From: Taeniopygia guttata
Taxonomy: Eukaryota > Chordata > Aves > Passeriformes > Estrildidae
Reading direction: 5' to 3'
Assembly: GCF_048771995.1 (NCBI RefSeq)
Contig: NC_133036.1
Coordinates: forward strand, 18,387,001-18,451,000
Length of the DNA: 64,000 nt
The notes under the pieces are model-generated. The model made no database searches. It worked only from the letters and a program-made list of their open reading frames with translations, and had not been told where the DNA came from. This document shows positions 26,951-40,010 of the stretch, piece after piece. Both the position numbers and the translations under genes were made by a program. Each line of letters begins with the position of its first letter. Positions within the stretch are counted from its first letter, which is position 1.

Positions 26951-29454
26951 CCCCAGGGCCAGGCAGGCAGATAATGAAAACAGCAGCAGCCAAACAACGT
27001 GACCCTCTCTGCTCTGTGGTTTTTGATTCCACCAATTTGTAATGAGAAAAGCCAAAACCAGCTCATCTCGTTGACATGAGTGTTCCCATTGACTGACGTG
27101 CAGTCACCGTGCACTTTAATTTTGAGCCTGTGCAATCCTTTTCCGATGAAGATCTGGCAAGCCAGGACAGATTTCAGTCCGTGAGATACTTGCAGTGTGA
27201 TAGTATTTTACCTGTAGGTGGATCTTCATTTTAGATACTGAGGTGCAGAGCCAATGAGCCTGATTCACTGCTGTGTTACTCCAGTTTTTCAGTGGAATAA
27301 CACCACTGAATCATCAGCAAAGCTGAAATAACAAATGATAAAATGGGAGCATTGTGTCAAAGTTTGCAGCGAGTGCATGGAAGTGACTAGCTCCCTCTTG
27401 CAGAACCATTTACTTGTATGGGCTTTTTTCAGTTTGAAATGTATCAAAAATATGACAACGTGCCTAGGCCAAAGTTTTACATGTCAAAAAAATTTTAAAA
27501 TTTAACATAACAGCTAGCATGGGAATCCCTCAGTATCTCTATGTAGTAAGTAATATTATATTTTCATTTGGAGAAAGAGGATTTCTGAGAAGAATCCTTA
27601 AACAGCTTCTAAGAAGATGCAAGTTTAGATGCAGTTAATTTCTTTGCACCAGCTGGACACCATGTAAAACTTAGAAATAGGACAAGCCGAAAAGACAGTC
27701 CTGGGGTTTCTTTTTGAATTAGGAAAACACTCATTGAGCAGTTGAAAACAACTGAGTAATTGTGAGGTTTTTGCAAGTAATGCTCTGGAAAAGCCAACTG
27801 AAGGTAGTAGGCAAGCTTGCAATTAGTATTTCTAATTATAAAGTGCATACATAAAACAAGGTAGCATCATAAATAAAGGCCAAATGTAAATGATGCAATA
27901 GGAACAACAGAACATCATATGAAGATGGACAAAAAAGCCAGCAAGTGAAATACTTATAAATTATCTATATTTTTCCAATTATAGCAACAACAACAACAAC
28001 AGATAAAAGAACAGTGGTGCTTTGTTTAATGCAACCTTTACAGCATCCCTGTGTCAGTGCCACCTGATGCTCCTGCTTGTGTTGTAGGCCAGAGTGTGCC
28101 GTGGGTGACTCCCAGTCAGTGTCAGAGCCAGACCCACTGATGGTGTGGCTGCTGTGGGAGCCCATGGCTCAAGCAGCAGCCTCAGACTGGCTCTGTCCTT
28201 TGCCTTCTCAGTGCCTCAGGGCCACTGCCACCATGGAAAGCAGCTTCCCAAGGCCACAGTGTGAGGGGCTGTTGAGCCTGACCCCCTAGGGCTGGGTGAG
28301 CCAGGTTTGTGTGGAGCTTGGACAGGGGTAACTGAAGTGCTACCCAGGGGACTGTGTGCAGTAGTCTGTGGCATGTTTAGATGCACCCTAAGCTTTGCCA
28401 GCCTGTGCAATGCTTTATAGCACATGGGAAAGGGAATTCCAGGGCTGTGGAGCATCCCCAGGGCAGCACTCCTCTGACTGACACCTGTGCAAGAGCACAG
28501 CAGGATTACGTGCTGCACTCCTCACAGAGCTGCTCTCCAAATAAAGCCCTGGATGCAACTAGAGAAGGTGAAGAGCCATACCTTAGGGAAATGTTTTTAT
28601 TTATTCTCCTTGGGTGCATATATGGCAATCACCCATGCAGCGTGATCCAGGATGTTGAAAACCATTTCATTATGTTCTATAAATAAAGGACTGATGTGGT
28701 TCAATTGTATCAATTATGCAATTCTTCTAAGTGGTGTAGTCAAGGGTAAATTCAGGCAAAGGGCACTCCCTTTGTAGCTACTTCTGCTCTGTGCACTTCT
28801 AGTATTTACCTGCTCCTTGTATACCACAGACAGATGAATCTACCCACTATTATTTACCACTATACCACTGACTCCACTTTGGCCAGGAGCTTTTCCTATG
28901 CACAGATGACACAATGAAATAGAAAATGGAAGTCAAGACATTGCTGTGTGTTAGTCTGTTGTGCAAGATATGTGGCTATACAGTAATTTTGAGCAAAGCA
29001 TCTGGTTTAAACAATGCTTAAACTCACAGCATTGTTAGGCAATATTGTTAATTATGGCTAGGAGGGTATTTGAGGTTAGTTGGGGCTACCTGTGTCCATT
29101 TTGTAATTATACCAAGAAAAGAATGACTAATTTGTGCCCAAGCTAATTGTATCCATTTGATTTTATTCCTCCTCTTCACCATTGTAAGTCACTTGCATTC
29201 TGAGCTGTAAATTTTTTGAGGAGTTTGGGTGCATTTGAGCTAAATGCAATGGAGCTCAGCAGTGACTGGGCAGCTGCAGGTAACACTCCAATAGCAGCAC
29301 TAACAGCAGCAGTCCTCCTGTATGCCAACACAACGTGCTGCTGTCCTCCTGTGCCATGCCTGCCATGGCCCCAGCCTGGGCCAGTGGCTATGGTGCAAGA
29401 GTGACATTGTGCCTGTAAGCTGTCTCATTTGAATGTTACCTTGTCAGTGTCAGG

Positions 29455-29630
29455 AAAAAACAAAACTAACAAAGAAACAACCAAAAAAAAACCAAACACC
29501 CAAACCTAACAAAAAAACAAAAAACAAAACAAAACAAACAAACAAACAAACAAACAAAAACTACCCAAAAGACCCACAAATCCAAACCAAAAAAAAACCC
29601 AAAAAACCCACCAAAACCAAACCAAAGAAA
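29455..29630 (+). repeat. A/C-rich low-complexity tract with (AAAC)n core
   Basis: Nearly G-free and T-free sequence of AAAC, AAAACC and ACCAAA units; the purest part is (CAAA)n around 29530-29556. No element is recognisable on either side. Confidence 0.85.
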
Positions 29631-32600
29631 GAAAAATCCCCCAGTGTCAATGGATTTCCCTCAGAAAGTAATTTGGTAACTTGTGGTCTTTTTTGCCTAT
29701 GACAAAAGGCTGTAGTCTGCCACGGATGGCACTTACGTAAAATAGAACTGCCTGCAAGGCCTGAATGCTGTAATTAACAGGCAGTCTTAGAAATTATTGG
29801 CTAATGCTATTTAATAGAAATATTGCCAACTATTGTTGTAAAAACTTGGTTTGTTCCTTTGGTATTAATATAAAATGACTCAACATAGCTTCATTGGGAA
29901 AACATACCTTTGTCTGTTATATATCATTACCTACCTTTTCACACTGGTTAAACATCACAGTGCAAATTTTGAAATTTAAAGGTTTAATTTCTCAAAACTA
30001 ACTAGAGGGACACCAGTCTACTGAGCAACTACAATGGTGGTGATACAACCTGGCCTTTTCCTTCTAAAATGGCATTACTACCTAGGCCTGCTCTCATGGC
30101 AGCCGAGGCAGCTTTTGCCACTGCTAGTGTTAAAGCAGCAGCAAGTTTAAAGGTTTTTGTATCAGGGAAATACAATCCTGTAAGCCTGAGCAGCATTTCC
30201 CTTGCACTGTGTACAGTATCTTTCAAAGAATTACTACACATCCATGGTAATAAACTCTCTGGATCACACTGGAGAGTGCAGGTAACTCTGAGATAATGTG
30301 CTCTGCTCATGTGATGTAGCTGTTCTATCAGCTAAGAACATTTGCACTTATTTCATTTAAGTTGCAAAAGTGACTAAAAGGTTATTTCTCAAACCTTGTC
30401 ACCCAGGAGGTATCGGCTGAAATGTTTCTGTTTGATTGCCAAAGAGTAGAAAACAACAACTTAATACTGGCAAATTTTAGATGAGGCATGATGTGAATGC
30501 TGTACACCTCAGCCTAATGCCCAACTTCACTTCAGGGAAAGGAGAAACCAGACTTGCAGACACATTAATTGCTTTCTGGTTTGAGAGTTCCCACTCACCT
30601 GTTTGGAAATGAACTCCAGAATCTCCCTGCTTTCTATTTACTGCACTGAGAGCCAGTAATCTCACAGTGCTTCTAAAGAGTCATTAATTGCACCCCTAGT
30701 ACAGCATTTTATGACACCCTTTAATGTATAGATTTAAAAGAAAAAGCAGTCCATACAGAGATTGACCTTCCTGATACATGAAGAGGAGGCAAAGTTCTCT
30801 CTCTGTTCAGCTGGAAGTAGCACAAAGGTGACACTGCCTGTGTTTGGGACAGCTCAACAGCATGTTGTGGGCGTGACTCCCCAAAGCAGGGTCACCTCAG
30901 CTCAGCTGCAGCACTCTCCAGGGCAAGGACTGGGCAGTGGCAAACAAAAATAGAGCTCCCACAGTTTAGCTCTGGCTGCACCCCTTGGGAGTTTGAACAC
31001 ACAGGCTGGGCATCCTTTCTGGGCCAAGACACGTGGCCCTTACACTTTTCCTAAGGGCAGGCACTTCACAGTACACAGGCATTGACACTGGTGGTCCACA
31101 CCTCCTGGACACGCCTGAAGTAGGCAGGACAGGGAACCTGACAGCCCCAAAGGGATTTAGGTACCCCACCCCACTGGCTTTCAGAAGCACTTAGCACAGC
31201 AAGCTCCTGGAGAGCCCTGTGAAAGGCAGAGCAGGATGCAAAGCTGGGTACAGCCTGCCCAGCTGAAATGCTGGCTGGCACTGCCCGCAGTGCTCTGGGA
31301 GCAGGGCTGGGCAGTGATCCTGCTCAGCGAGGCACAGGAACTCCCCAGCTCCCTTTTGCAGACCCACACACCTGCCTGTGCATGGTCTCAGTGGGGAGCA
31401 GAGCAGTGAGGCACCATAAGGCACCCCAAAACACTCACAGGTCTGGAGGCTGGGTAGTCCTAGCCCTGGGGTCAGAAGCAAACCTGCTGCTGGCCCCAAA
31501 CATTCCAGTGTATGGCATGGCTGGCACTGGCCTAATCCCTGCCTCGTGTGTAGCATCCCTGTTAGGTGACATGCCTGTATCAGATGACACTGATACTGCA
31601 GTGCTTATAGAGGTTGTGGAGCTTGTACATCAATATATTGAGTGAATTGATTTCACCTTCCGTTGCTGCCTCTTCTCTTTTCCCTCTGCTGACCTGCCCA
31701 TTAAAAGACAATGTATCCCCTGGTCCAGGCCCCATGAATCCTTCTATCAGCAGAGTCCTTGTCCACTGGCTAGAAACAGTGAAGATGTTTATGCATCTTC
31801 TCTTTTGAAGTGTTATTCCATCCTCCCTGTCTTTCTGCTGTGGTAACTACAGTCAGCCCTCCCCTAGGACCTACACTCAGCCTGATGAACGCACATAAAG
31901 CCAGATCTTGCTAAAGAGGTTGCTGCTGCTGTTCCATGGTGGGTTTGTAAGTTTGGATACTATATCTGATCCCTAAATGTGAGCCCACTTCCTGGGTAAG
32001 GACTCTGGGATTTAGCATTCCCTCTGTGCCACAGGTCACTCATCACAGCTCCCAGCCCCAAAGCTCTGAGCCAGGGCAAGGGGAGGCTCCCACTGGCCCT
32101 GATGAAGTGTTTGGGAACATCCCCCACCCAGAAGGGCTCCCGTGAGCCTTCTTGCAGACTGTGCTCAGGTGGAGCACCCAGCTGGGTGTCTGAAGGTGCA
32201 CTGGGGCCCCTTGTTGCCCCTCCTGCCCTCCCTTCCCAGGCAGAGCCCCGCACGCTGGGGCTGGGCCCTCCCTACATGCTTGGCCTTGCTTCTGGTAAAA
32301 ATGTGCCACTTCATACTAACAACGCCCTGGGATGGTGGAAGATGCTGAGCAGCCACAGATCTTGGTGTGGGACCCTGGTGCCAAAAAGGTTTCAAAAGGT
32401 GAAGGGAGGAAAAGTTGCCCACTGCTGGTACTCTAATGGCTCAGCACTGATAAATAAAAGGAGGTTTGTTGGATGTTTTGTTTTGCTTGTGTGTAAAGTT
32501 TACAGCTAGAATATGAATAAACATATTTTGTCAATTTTATTACCTTTTTGATATAAAAATAAATAACCTTAAACAAAGAAAGAGTGGAGACCTGCCAAGC

Positions 32601-33129
32601 CAGACTGTTCAATAGGAACTGCACTGACAAGGGAATAATTTTGTCCCAAAGATAAGGGGATGAAATTTTAAGCTTTCAGGATGGCAAAGCTCCTACAGTA
32701 GGAGCTGTGTTTTACACAGGAGGGTCTAGAATTTAAAAAGAGACTCTTCTAAAAGGAAAGAAAAAATGAAAAACGCTATAAATTTTTTTGCTACCAGAGC
32801 TGCTTTCCAGCTTAATGGGAAGCCTGCATGCAAACAGTTGCAAAGAAATAGGAACATGACAGGGTAACAGCAATTAGGAACATTTTAATAGTAATTAAAA
32901 AATCACAAGGAAATGATACCGAGTATTAAGTAACTGAATATAACACAGACATCAAGAAATCATGCTTTTACTTTGCAATTAATCTTAGCAATGAGTTCTA
33001 GGCTTAGCACTCTGATGCCAACATGGGAACTTCCAGTAGGCAGCAACACATAATTACTGCTGGGTGGGGATGAATCAACCACTTTCTGTCATGAAGCAAA
33101 GGAGAGACCCTCAGACCATCTGCCAAAGG

Positions 33130-33160
33130 AGGGTGGGTGGATGGGTAGGTGGGTGGGTGA
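33130..33160 (+). repeat. GGGT/GGAT-rich tract, G-quadruplex candidate
   Basis: Five GGG runs separated by 1-6 nt on the plus strand (GGGTGGGTGGATGGG then TAGGTGGGTGGG), meeting the usual G4 pattern. Confidence 0.7.
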
Positions 33161-34567
33161 ATAAGAGTGTTACTTTCTTGCTAGACTCCAATCAGGGCAC
33201 CACACCTTTTGATTGTATCTCTGTAATAAGCAAACAACTCGAAATTATATTGTGTCACTCCAGGAGGGTGACCCAGCAAATCAGGTTTCACTAATGCAGG
33301 AGGACTCAGTGTGCAGGTGCTCTCACTTACCTTGTGACCCTGGAATCCTCAGCCTGCCATGCAGGAGAATCTAATGCACATTATCAGTGCACATGGCTCC
33401 CAGCAACACTGTCACTACACTAACATCCTTTTTGCTTTTCTGTGCATCACTCTTAGAAGCCTCCTAATGTGCTAGTAAGGAGATTACAGGTGTAAGTCCA
33501 TCACAGGATTACCATCACATTAGCATGGATACGACAAAGGATGACAGAATTATGTGTATTTCTTCCAATTAGCAAGACATGCCCACTGCTGCCTGCCTGA
33601 GTGTTCCTACAGAGTCATCCCCAGGCACTGCTGGGCTGCCTCTTTCCTCAAGTGCAATGCCATGGTCCAATTTCAGTCACAAAGGAGGTGTCTGCTCTGC
33701 TGAGTCTTGCTGGCTGTGAAGGCCCTATGAATCCCCACCTGTGAATCCCCACTGTACTGAGCAGTGTCAGAAGTTTTGTTTTCCACAGCAAAGGGGTGAT
33801 TTGGGGGCTGTCACAGACCTGCCTTGGCTGGGAGCAGGCTGCAGCCAGGCCCCTGTGGCAGGAACAAGTCTCAAGCCACCCAGATGCAAGCCAGCTTGGC
33901 ACGGTAGCCTTTGTTCTGCTTGGCTCCACAGTCAGACCTGGTGGCTTTTCAGCCATTCTCTTTCTTACCTTCTACAGCAGCACTGCTGACCTCAGTCCTG
34001 TTCAGGTACGTTGAAACCAAAGTTATAACTTGTGAAACTCAACAGTTGTCACTGAATTCAAACCACTCTAGGCCATTGTGCAAATGTGGGTTTTGGCAAA
34101 TGCCTGGCCCTTCCTGTTGACTGAACTACTCATGCTCTCTAGAAAGGACCATGCCTATCCCAAACACCCCATGCAGATGACCTTACCCTTTCTTCCTGCT
34201 TATTTTTCCCTTTTACTCCAGCTATTTGAATCTTTGCCAGGGCCAGGACCTGGCACACCATACTGTACTGTCCTGGGGTCTGGTAGCCTCATTCCACTGC
34301 TCTTCCCATCTCTTCTTTGTAGGCTCCTGCTCTGAAGTAAGACTACAACCACAGCAACAATGACAGGAAGATTGTCACTGGTGGTGGGGCTGGGAAGAAA
34401 GGGAGTCCCAAAGGAGGGAAAATAGGAGTGTCCTGCTTAGGTTGCTTCTGGGTTTGGCCTGCTCAGCCACTCCTTAACAAAACTTTCCTCAACCAAGAGC
34501 ACAGGCTCATGCTGAAGGTCTCACAAATTCAACACACTTATTCTGAAAAGGATTAGCCAAAGCAAAG

Positions 34568-35300
34568 ATGAAGATATCTTACATAAGATACCCATACATT
34601 TTTCCTGGGAATGTTATGGAGCGAATCCACAAAGGGGCCACGTCCAGATACAAGAAGGCAGCTATTAACAGCCAGTATGTATCTCATAGAGACAAATTGT
34701 ACCTGGCTGGTGTGGTTGTCACCTGTACTGGAACGATGTGCTCAGTGGACAAGGTGGGGAAGCAGTGGGTGTCTCTTACTTTGGTTTAGCATGGTCTTTG
34801 GCATGGTCTTCCATATGGACCAGTCTAGGATGGCATTGACTAAATGGATGCACAACAACCTGGCTGAAAAAAGCCTCACAGCAATCCTGTAAGGCTTGAA
34901 GGATAATAACAGTCAAGAACATTCAATTGGTATTAACAGATGGTATTCTTCAAGTGACAACACGAGGGCCAGTCTTCACCAGCAATCTGGATGACAGAAA
35001 ATAATGGCTCCTCAGCAAGTCTGTGCAGGACACTGAATTGAGGTTCTATGTCATTATGCTGGAGGACAAGGCAGCCATGCAGGTGGTCTTCCACATCCTG
35101 GAAGACAAGTGTGAAAGAAATCTGTTGAAATTCATCGATGACAAAGGTAAAGTCTGCGCCTGACACAGAATAAACCTGTTTGACAGTCAGCAGCATGACT
35201 TTGCAGTGCTAATGAGCAGTGGCACCCTGGCCTACACGAGACACACTCTCTGCAGAGCTGAACAGCACAAGAACAGCAGAAATTGCAATCAACATCATAG
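34568..35300 (+). pseudogene. Coding-like relic of unknown origin, left of the CR1 fragment
   Basis: A 73-codon plus-strand frame (34568-34789: MKISYIRYPYIFPGNVMERI...) followed by other protein-like stretches in shifted frames (for example AMQVVFHILEDKCERNLLKF near 35075-35135). The even codon-like texture over 700 bp with repeated stops and shifts suggests a decayed coding sequence or transposon. I do not recognise the parent. It may be chance. Confidence 0.2.
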
Positions 35301-35332
35301 AAGAAATTTTTCAAAATAAGAGCAGTTGAACT

Positions 35333-35502
35333 CCAGCAGGTGCCCAGAGAGGTTTGTGAAATCCCCATCATTGGAGATTTCAAAATGTAATGGGCAAAGC
35401 CCTGAGCAGCCTAAGTTAATGTTGAGGTTAGCTCTGCTTTGAGGAGGTTGGTGTACAGCCCTCCAGATGTCCCTTCCAACTAATATTATTTTGTGTCTGT
35501 TT
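35333..35502 (+). mobile_element. CR1 LINE 3' fragment (about 170 bp)
   Basis: Starts with CAGCAGGTGCCCAGAGAGGT and continues through GAAATCCCCATCATTGGAGA, CCCTGAGCAGCCTAAGT, GCTCTGCTTTGAGGAGGTTGG and CCCTCCAGATGTCCCTTCCA. These segments occur in the order and spacing of the CR1 3' region. It is 5'-truncated, as nearly all CR1 copies are, and clearly diverged. Confidence 0.85.
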
Positions 35503-35710
35503 GGTTGGGTTTTTTGTTTGTTTTTAACTGATTTTAGCTGTTAACCAGGGAGATTCATCTGGAGTTAATGATTCCCCAGAAAGAATGGAAGCTGTTACCA
35601 CTGTTGTGGTTACCTGCCAATTATTTATTTATAATATGAATGAATTCTGACTATGCATGACAAGTTCAGACAGTCAAGAGACTTCACTTCAGAGATTTTG
35701 TGTTTAAGTA

Positions 35711-35764
35711 TACACGGGCACACACACACATGGGCACACACACATGGGCACACACACACACACA
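35711..35764. repeat. Interrupted (CA)n microsatellite
   Basis: Three CACACACA blocks separated by ATGGG, giving a short compound repeat 210 bp after the end of the CR1 fragment. Confidence 0.9.
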
Positions 35765-37139
35765 GAGTGTATAATATCACAGACTAAAACATTTAGAGTT
35801 AGACTATAGCAATATATATAAAACAAGATAGAGGTTTTAAGACAGAAGCTAGTCCTTCTTCTTTACCTTCTTCTTCCTTCCTCTTCATAAGTTTAGGTAG
35901 TATTTTGTAATTAGCCAACACGCTGGGCTGTGCATTATTTATGTGCAGCCATTGTCCAGCAGCCCAAGCTGCCTGAAGTTCAGGCAAATCGCTGCTGCCA
36001 GGACAAAACCACAACCAAAGCTGCTTGCTGAGTCTCAGCAGAGCCATGCTGCAAACATTGAGGCATGGCACACCATGCCCCCAAACAGCACTGCCTGCAA
36101 TGCCAGCTGTGTCACCCACAAGTGGGCCAGGATGTTGAGATATTTAGGATATATAGATAGACCAGTTGGTCTCTGGAGAGACACGGGTCACTCCTGTGAG
36201 TCACAGACCCAAATTCCCCCCAGCCCCAAAGGCCCAGCCCTCAGCCCTTCTGTAAGCTTACTGTTGTCACAACAACGACAAATCTCAGAAAAGGCACCAG
36301 ATTTATGCATTAAAAAAAAAAATAAATTCAGATCTCTGCATTAGATGAGTTTTGTGACACCAACAAAAAAACCTGGGCCAAAGAGGAAAAAAACAAATAA
36401 ATAGAAGTAAAACTCCAAGCCTATGTAAAAGTATGTTCAGAAACAAACAAGCAAAACCTCCTATTCAAACAAATCGTAGTTAGAGCTTGGGTGACACCAT
36501 GCTTATCAAAGTTTAGCCAAGGAGTTTGCTTGGAGATACTTCTCCAGCCTTAACATGACACTACCAGCCTGGACAAGTGCTACTAGAACACACCTCATTA
36601 AAATGCTGTTGTGGTATTTATGTATCAATAGTAATTTATATCACATCCATCATACACACTGACCTGGCAACACTGATCAGAAAATTGGACTGCTTTTCCC
36701 ATGGCCCTTTTGGCTCAAATCCATTCCCCCATGTCCCCCACTCCCTTGCCACCACAACTGTTTCCCACTGGGTATCTGCATGTCCTCAGCCTGGCAGAAG
36801 TGTCATTCTGAACCAGCTTCTCTCTGTCTGCAGTTATCCAGCCCTGCAGCACTCCAAACGTGTGGTGGGGTATCAGAGATGCAACAGCCACATCAAGAGC
36901 CAGACACATCTGTGGTGCTCTGCAGGTAAATATGCCTGGGTGCAATCATCAGAGGCACCACAGACCTTATCCCTGCAGTGGACAGGCAGCTGGAATCTCT
37001 GTTTGCTGGAGGGCCCAAGTGGCTTTGCAATGCACAAAGGATAATACCAGAGAAGCACATCTGCTGTCACAGACACTAGTGCAACAGCAAATGTGACAAA
37101 ACACCCTTATAAGAAAGCACAGGGTGTGTCTTCTGTGGG

Positions 37140-37158
37140 AAAAAAAAAAAAAAAAAAA
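37140..37158 (+). repeat. A homopolymer, about 19 nt
   Basis: An uninterrupted A run after TTCTGTGGG; not accompanied by any recognisable element. Confidence 0.9.
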
Positions 37159-39952
37159 GGGAAAAATGAAAAAGACTGGCCAAAAAAAAGAGATGCTAGG
37201 TAACTAGGTAGCTGGGACTGCCAGGAGCAATGTGAAATCAGTTTACATTAGAGCAGGTTGTTCTTGATTTCACTACAGCAGTCATCATGCTTGGTAAGAA
37301 TAAGAAGCTGGCAGTCACCATTGTGCAGCTCAGCACATGCAGCCCAGTGTAAAAAACATCTGAGCAAATGCAGTGGCTAGGATGGGACTTTTTAAAAAAA
37401 GCATGTAAGATGGTTATGTAAATGAGTTTCCAGTTCAGGAATCTGTGAGAATAATAGTTTCCCTCTAAGAGGAATTTGTTACTGGAGCACCTGATATTTT
37501 ACCTGAAACCGCACTTTGGATTGAAACACTGAATACATCCCCCTGCAGCTCCTAGGTCTTTCCCACCATCTGGCCCCTTCAGTCTCCAACTCACTTTAAA
37601 ACTGTCAAGCTCAGAAGATCTGGATTTGCACCTCCATGCATGCCCAGAACTGCCCCAGTCCTGACAAGGCCAAGCAGCTCAGCCCAATTCACACCTCTGC
37701 CCGATCAGGATCAAGAAAGTAGGCGTGCTTTGCTTAAATCCCCAGAGGGCTCTGATCAGGGATTATATGTTACCTGGTGACTGTTTCATGTAAAATGCAT
37801 AAACACTCCTGGCAGCAGAGCCCAGAATCTCAAACTCCCTTACAAAAGCTGGCAGCAGCAGGTAGGACAGCCATGGTCACCTCAGCCACTGGCAGTGAGG
37901 AGGCTGCAGAGGAGCAGCTCCTCAGCAGAGCACTGAGGAATGTTCCTCTCCCAGCCTTGTGGCTTCTGTGCCCTGCCAGAGGTGCCAGCTGAGAGCAAAC
38001 AGCCTCTGGAGAACACTGACCCTGTTTGGCACTGCCTGGCTGCTGGTAACCCACATTTTCTGGATCACTGCAGCAGTAGCATTTAAATCTTAAAATTTCC
38101 CCACTGACCTCTCTGGTCACCACCCTAAATGTTTTGCTCCGTGTGTGGAAGTGCCAGGCTTGCCTCAGGCATACTGCAGGGATTCCTGGCTATAAAATTG
38201 GAAGCTGGACACTAGAAATAAGAAACACAGAGCTTAATACTGGGACATAAAAGTATGATATAACTTAAAAAACTTAAAATTGCATCTGCAAATGGATACA
38301 CCACATCCTCAGCCTAGGGACTCAGGTCCTGGTGTTTGATGTGAGGTGTGTCATGAATTAACACGTGGTAAGTGAGAAAGCCATTGGGAAAATCTGTACT
38401 GCTGCTACAGGGAAACAAAGTCCTCCCCTACCCAAATAGTACATCAGCTTCCTCCCTGATAATGCTCTCTCCCTAACAACCAGTGGTGCATTTGTCTCAT
38501 TCAGGACCATTGTGGGTGAGGGCAAGCAGCTTTGTTTCTTCTAAAAATGGGGGAAAATTGTATTTATATCTTTAAATAGCAAATTTATTTCTGCATCTGT
38601 TTGCATTGCTCATAGAAGAATTATTTTACCATAAAAATGCACAAATTATTGCATTTCTCTGAGGAAACATAAAACTTCTGTCTGGACCAAATTCATGACA
38701 ATGTGTAGCTTGGTCTGCTTGGTTTCCATTTTTACTACAAAAATTATATTTGTGATGGTAGAAATTAATAATTCTGCCCTGGACCAAATACACAAAAATG
38801 CTTTGAAAAATGCTGTATCTTGCTTATAAATGCAAAGCAGAGGTTGTTTATAAGTTTCACTCATTCAAAAACGCTTCCATAGTGAATTTCCTGACTTTCT
38901 GCAGTGCTGAGGATGTTCCTTTGGAAATCATTCAGCACACCCACTACACACCAAAAATACCAGGATGGAGCCACAGGCCAAGCTGTTTCTCATAAAGGCT
39001 CTCAGGCTTCCATCTGAGATGACATGATAAAGAGCAAAGCTATTTACATTGCTTTCATGCCATGATCTGGAGGAAAAACCTCTTTTTGATGCCTCAGAAG
39101 AATGAAAAAAAAGGCAGAGAAAGCTGGGAATAGGCTTCTGAATTGTGCACTCCAGCCAAAGCAAGCTCCACTGTACTTTATGACTAATGTCACAACTCAT
39201 CTTTGGACTTCCACTGCCTTTGCCATCACAGGCAATATTAGTGACTCCCCAGCTGGAGCAGCTACTGACTGAGCTCTACATCACCACAGCTGCTGCTCTG
39301 AGAAATTTGGCTCCTCTAGCACAAGGCAGAAGCAGAACACAGTCCCTGGTGGGTCCAAGCCCAAGCCCACCATTAGCTACAGAGGGCTATGGATGCTGCA
39401 GGGGTGGAAAAGGAAAACAGCTTTCTCTGGGGCTGATGAGTGCCAGGGTGCATGCAGCTCCAGCACACGAGCAGAGGCAGCAGGTGACTGTGCTGCTCCC
39501 CAGCACTGCAGCTCACTTGGTCCAGCCATGGCAGTGCAGAGCTCTGATTCACAGCCCTGCGTGCAGGATTTGCACATTGCCTGTGCAAATCAGGAATGCC
39601 TTCAGGGGAAAATTAACAGATGGTCGTGGGGAAAGTTCCCAGCGTTTCTTCCTCCCCTCCTCTGTGATAATAGGCTACTTATGATTGTCTGAAACCACCT
39701 GCATTTTTTCCCAGGCATCCTGGCTACCAGTTAGAACAAAGTGTATATCTCTGCAGTGGTGTTGGCAGCACTGGGCTCACTTTTCACTAACAGCCTCACA
39801 TTTGTGAGCAAGAGACTGTACAGTGCAGAAGCTCAGTGCCATGATGCCATGGAGGGGTGACATAGCAGTGATGAATAATACTCAGGCCTAGGTTCAGGGG
39901 ATACTTAACATTTTCTAGCTAATCCCACTGCTTTAGGCAGTACATCCTGGTA

Positions 39953-40010
39953 CCCCAGTTTCTCCACTGCTGTAAGGGGGAGAATTAAATCATTACTTGG
40001 TTCTTAGAGA
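39953..40010 (+). mobile_element. MIR-like SINE fragment
   Basis: CCCCAGTTTCTCCACTGCTG and TAAGGGGGAGAATTAAAT resemble the MIR segment CTCAGTTTCCTCATCTGTAAAATGGGGATAAT. Low similarity; could be chance. Confidence 0.3.

Noticed and set aside
26231..27135. Several 150-270-codon frames on both strands at the 30-bp minisatellite
   Set aside because: The repeat unit is divisible by three, so many frames stay open at once. No start context, splice sites or related protein.
30029..30310. Frame of 93 codons (minus) and 75 codons (plus) with Ala-rich segments
   Set aside because: Both strands are open at once and neither resembles a known protein.
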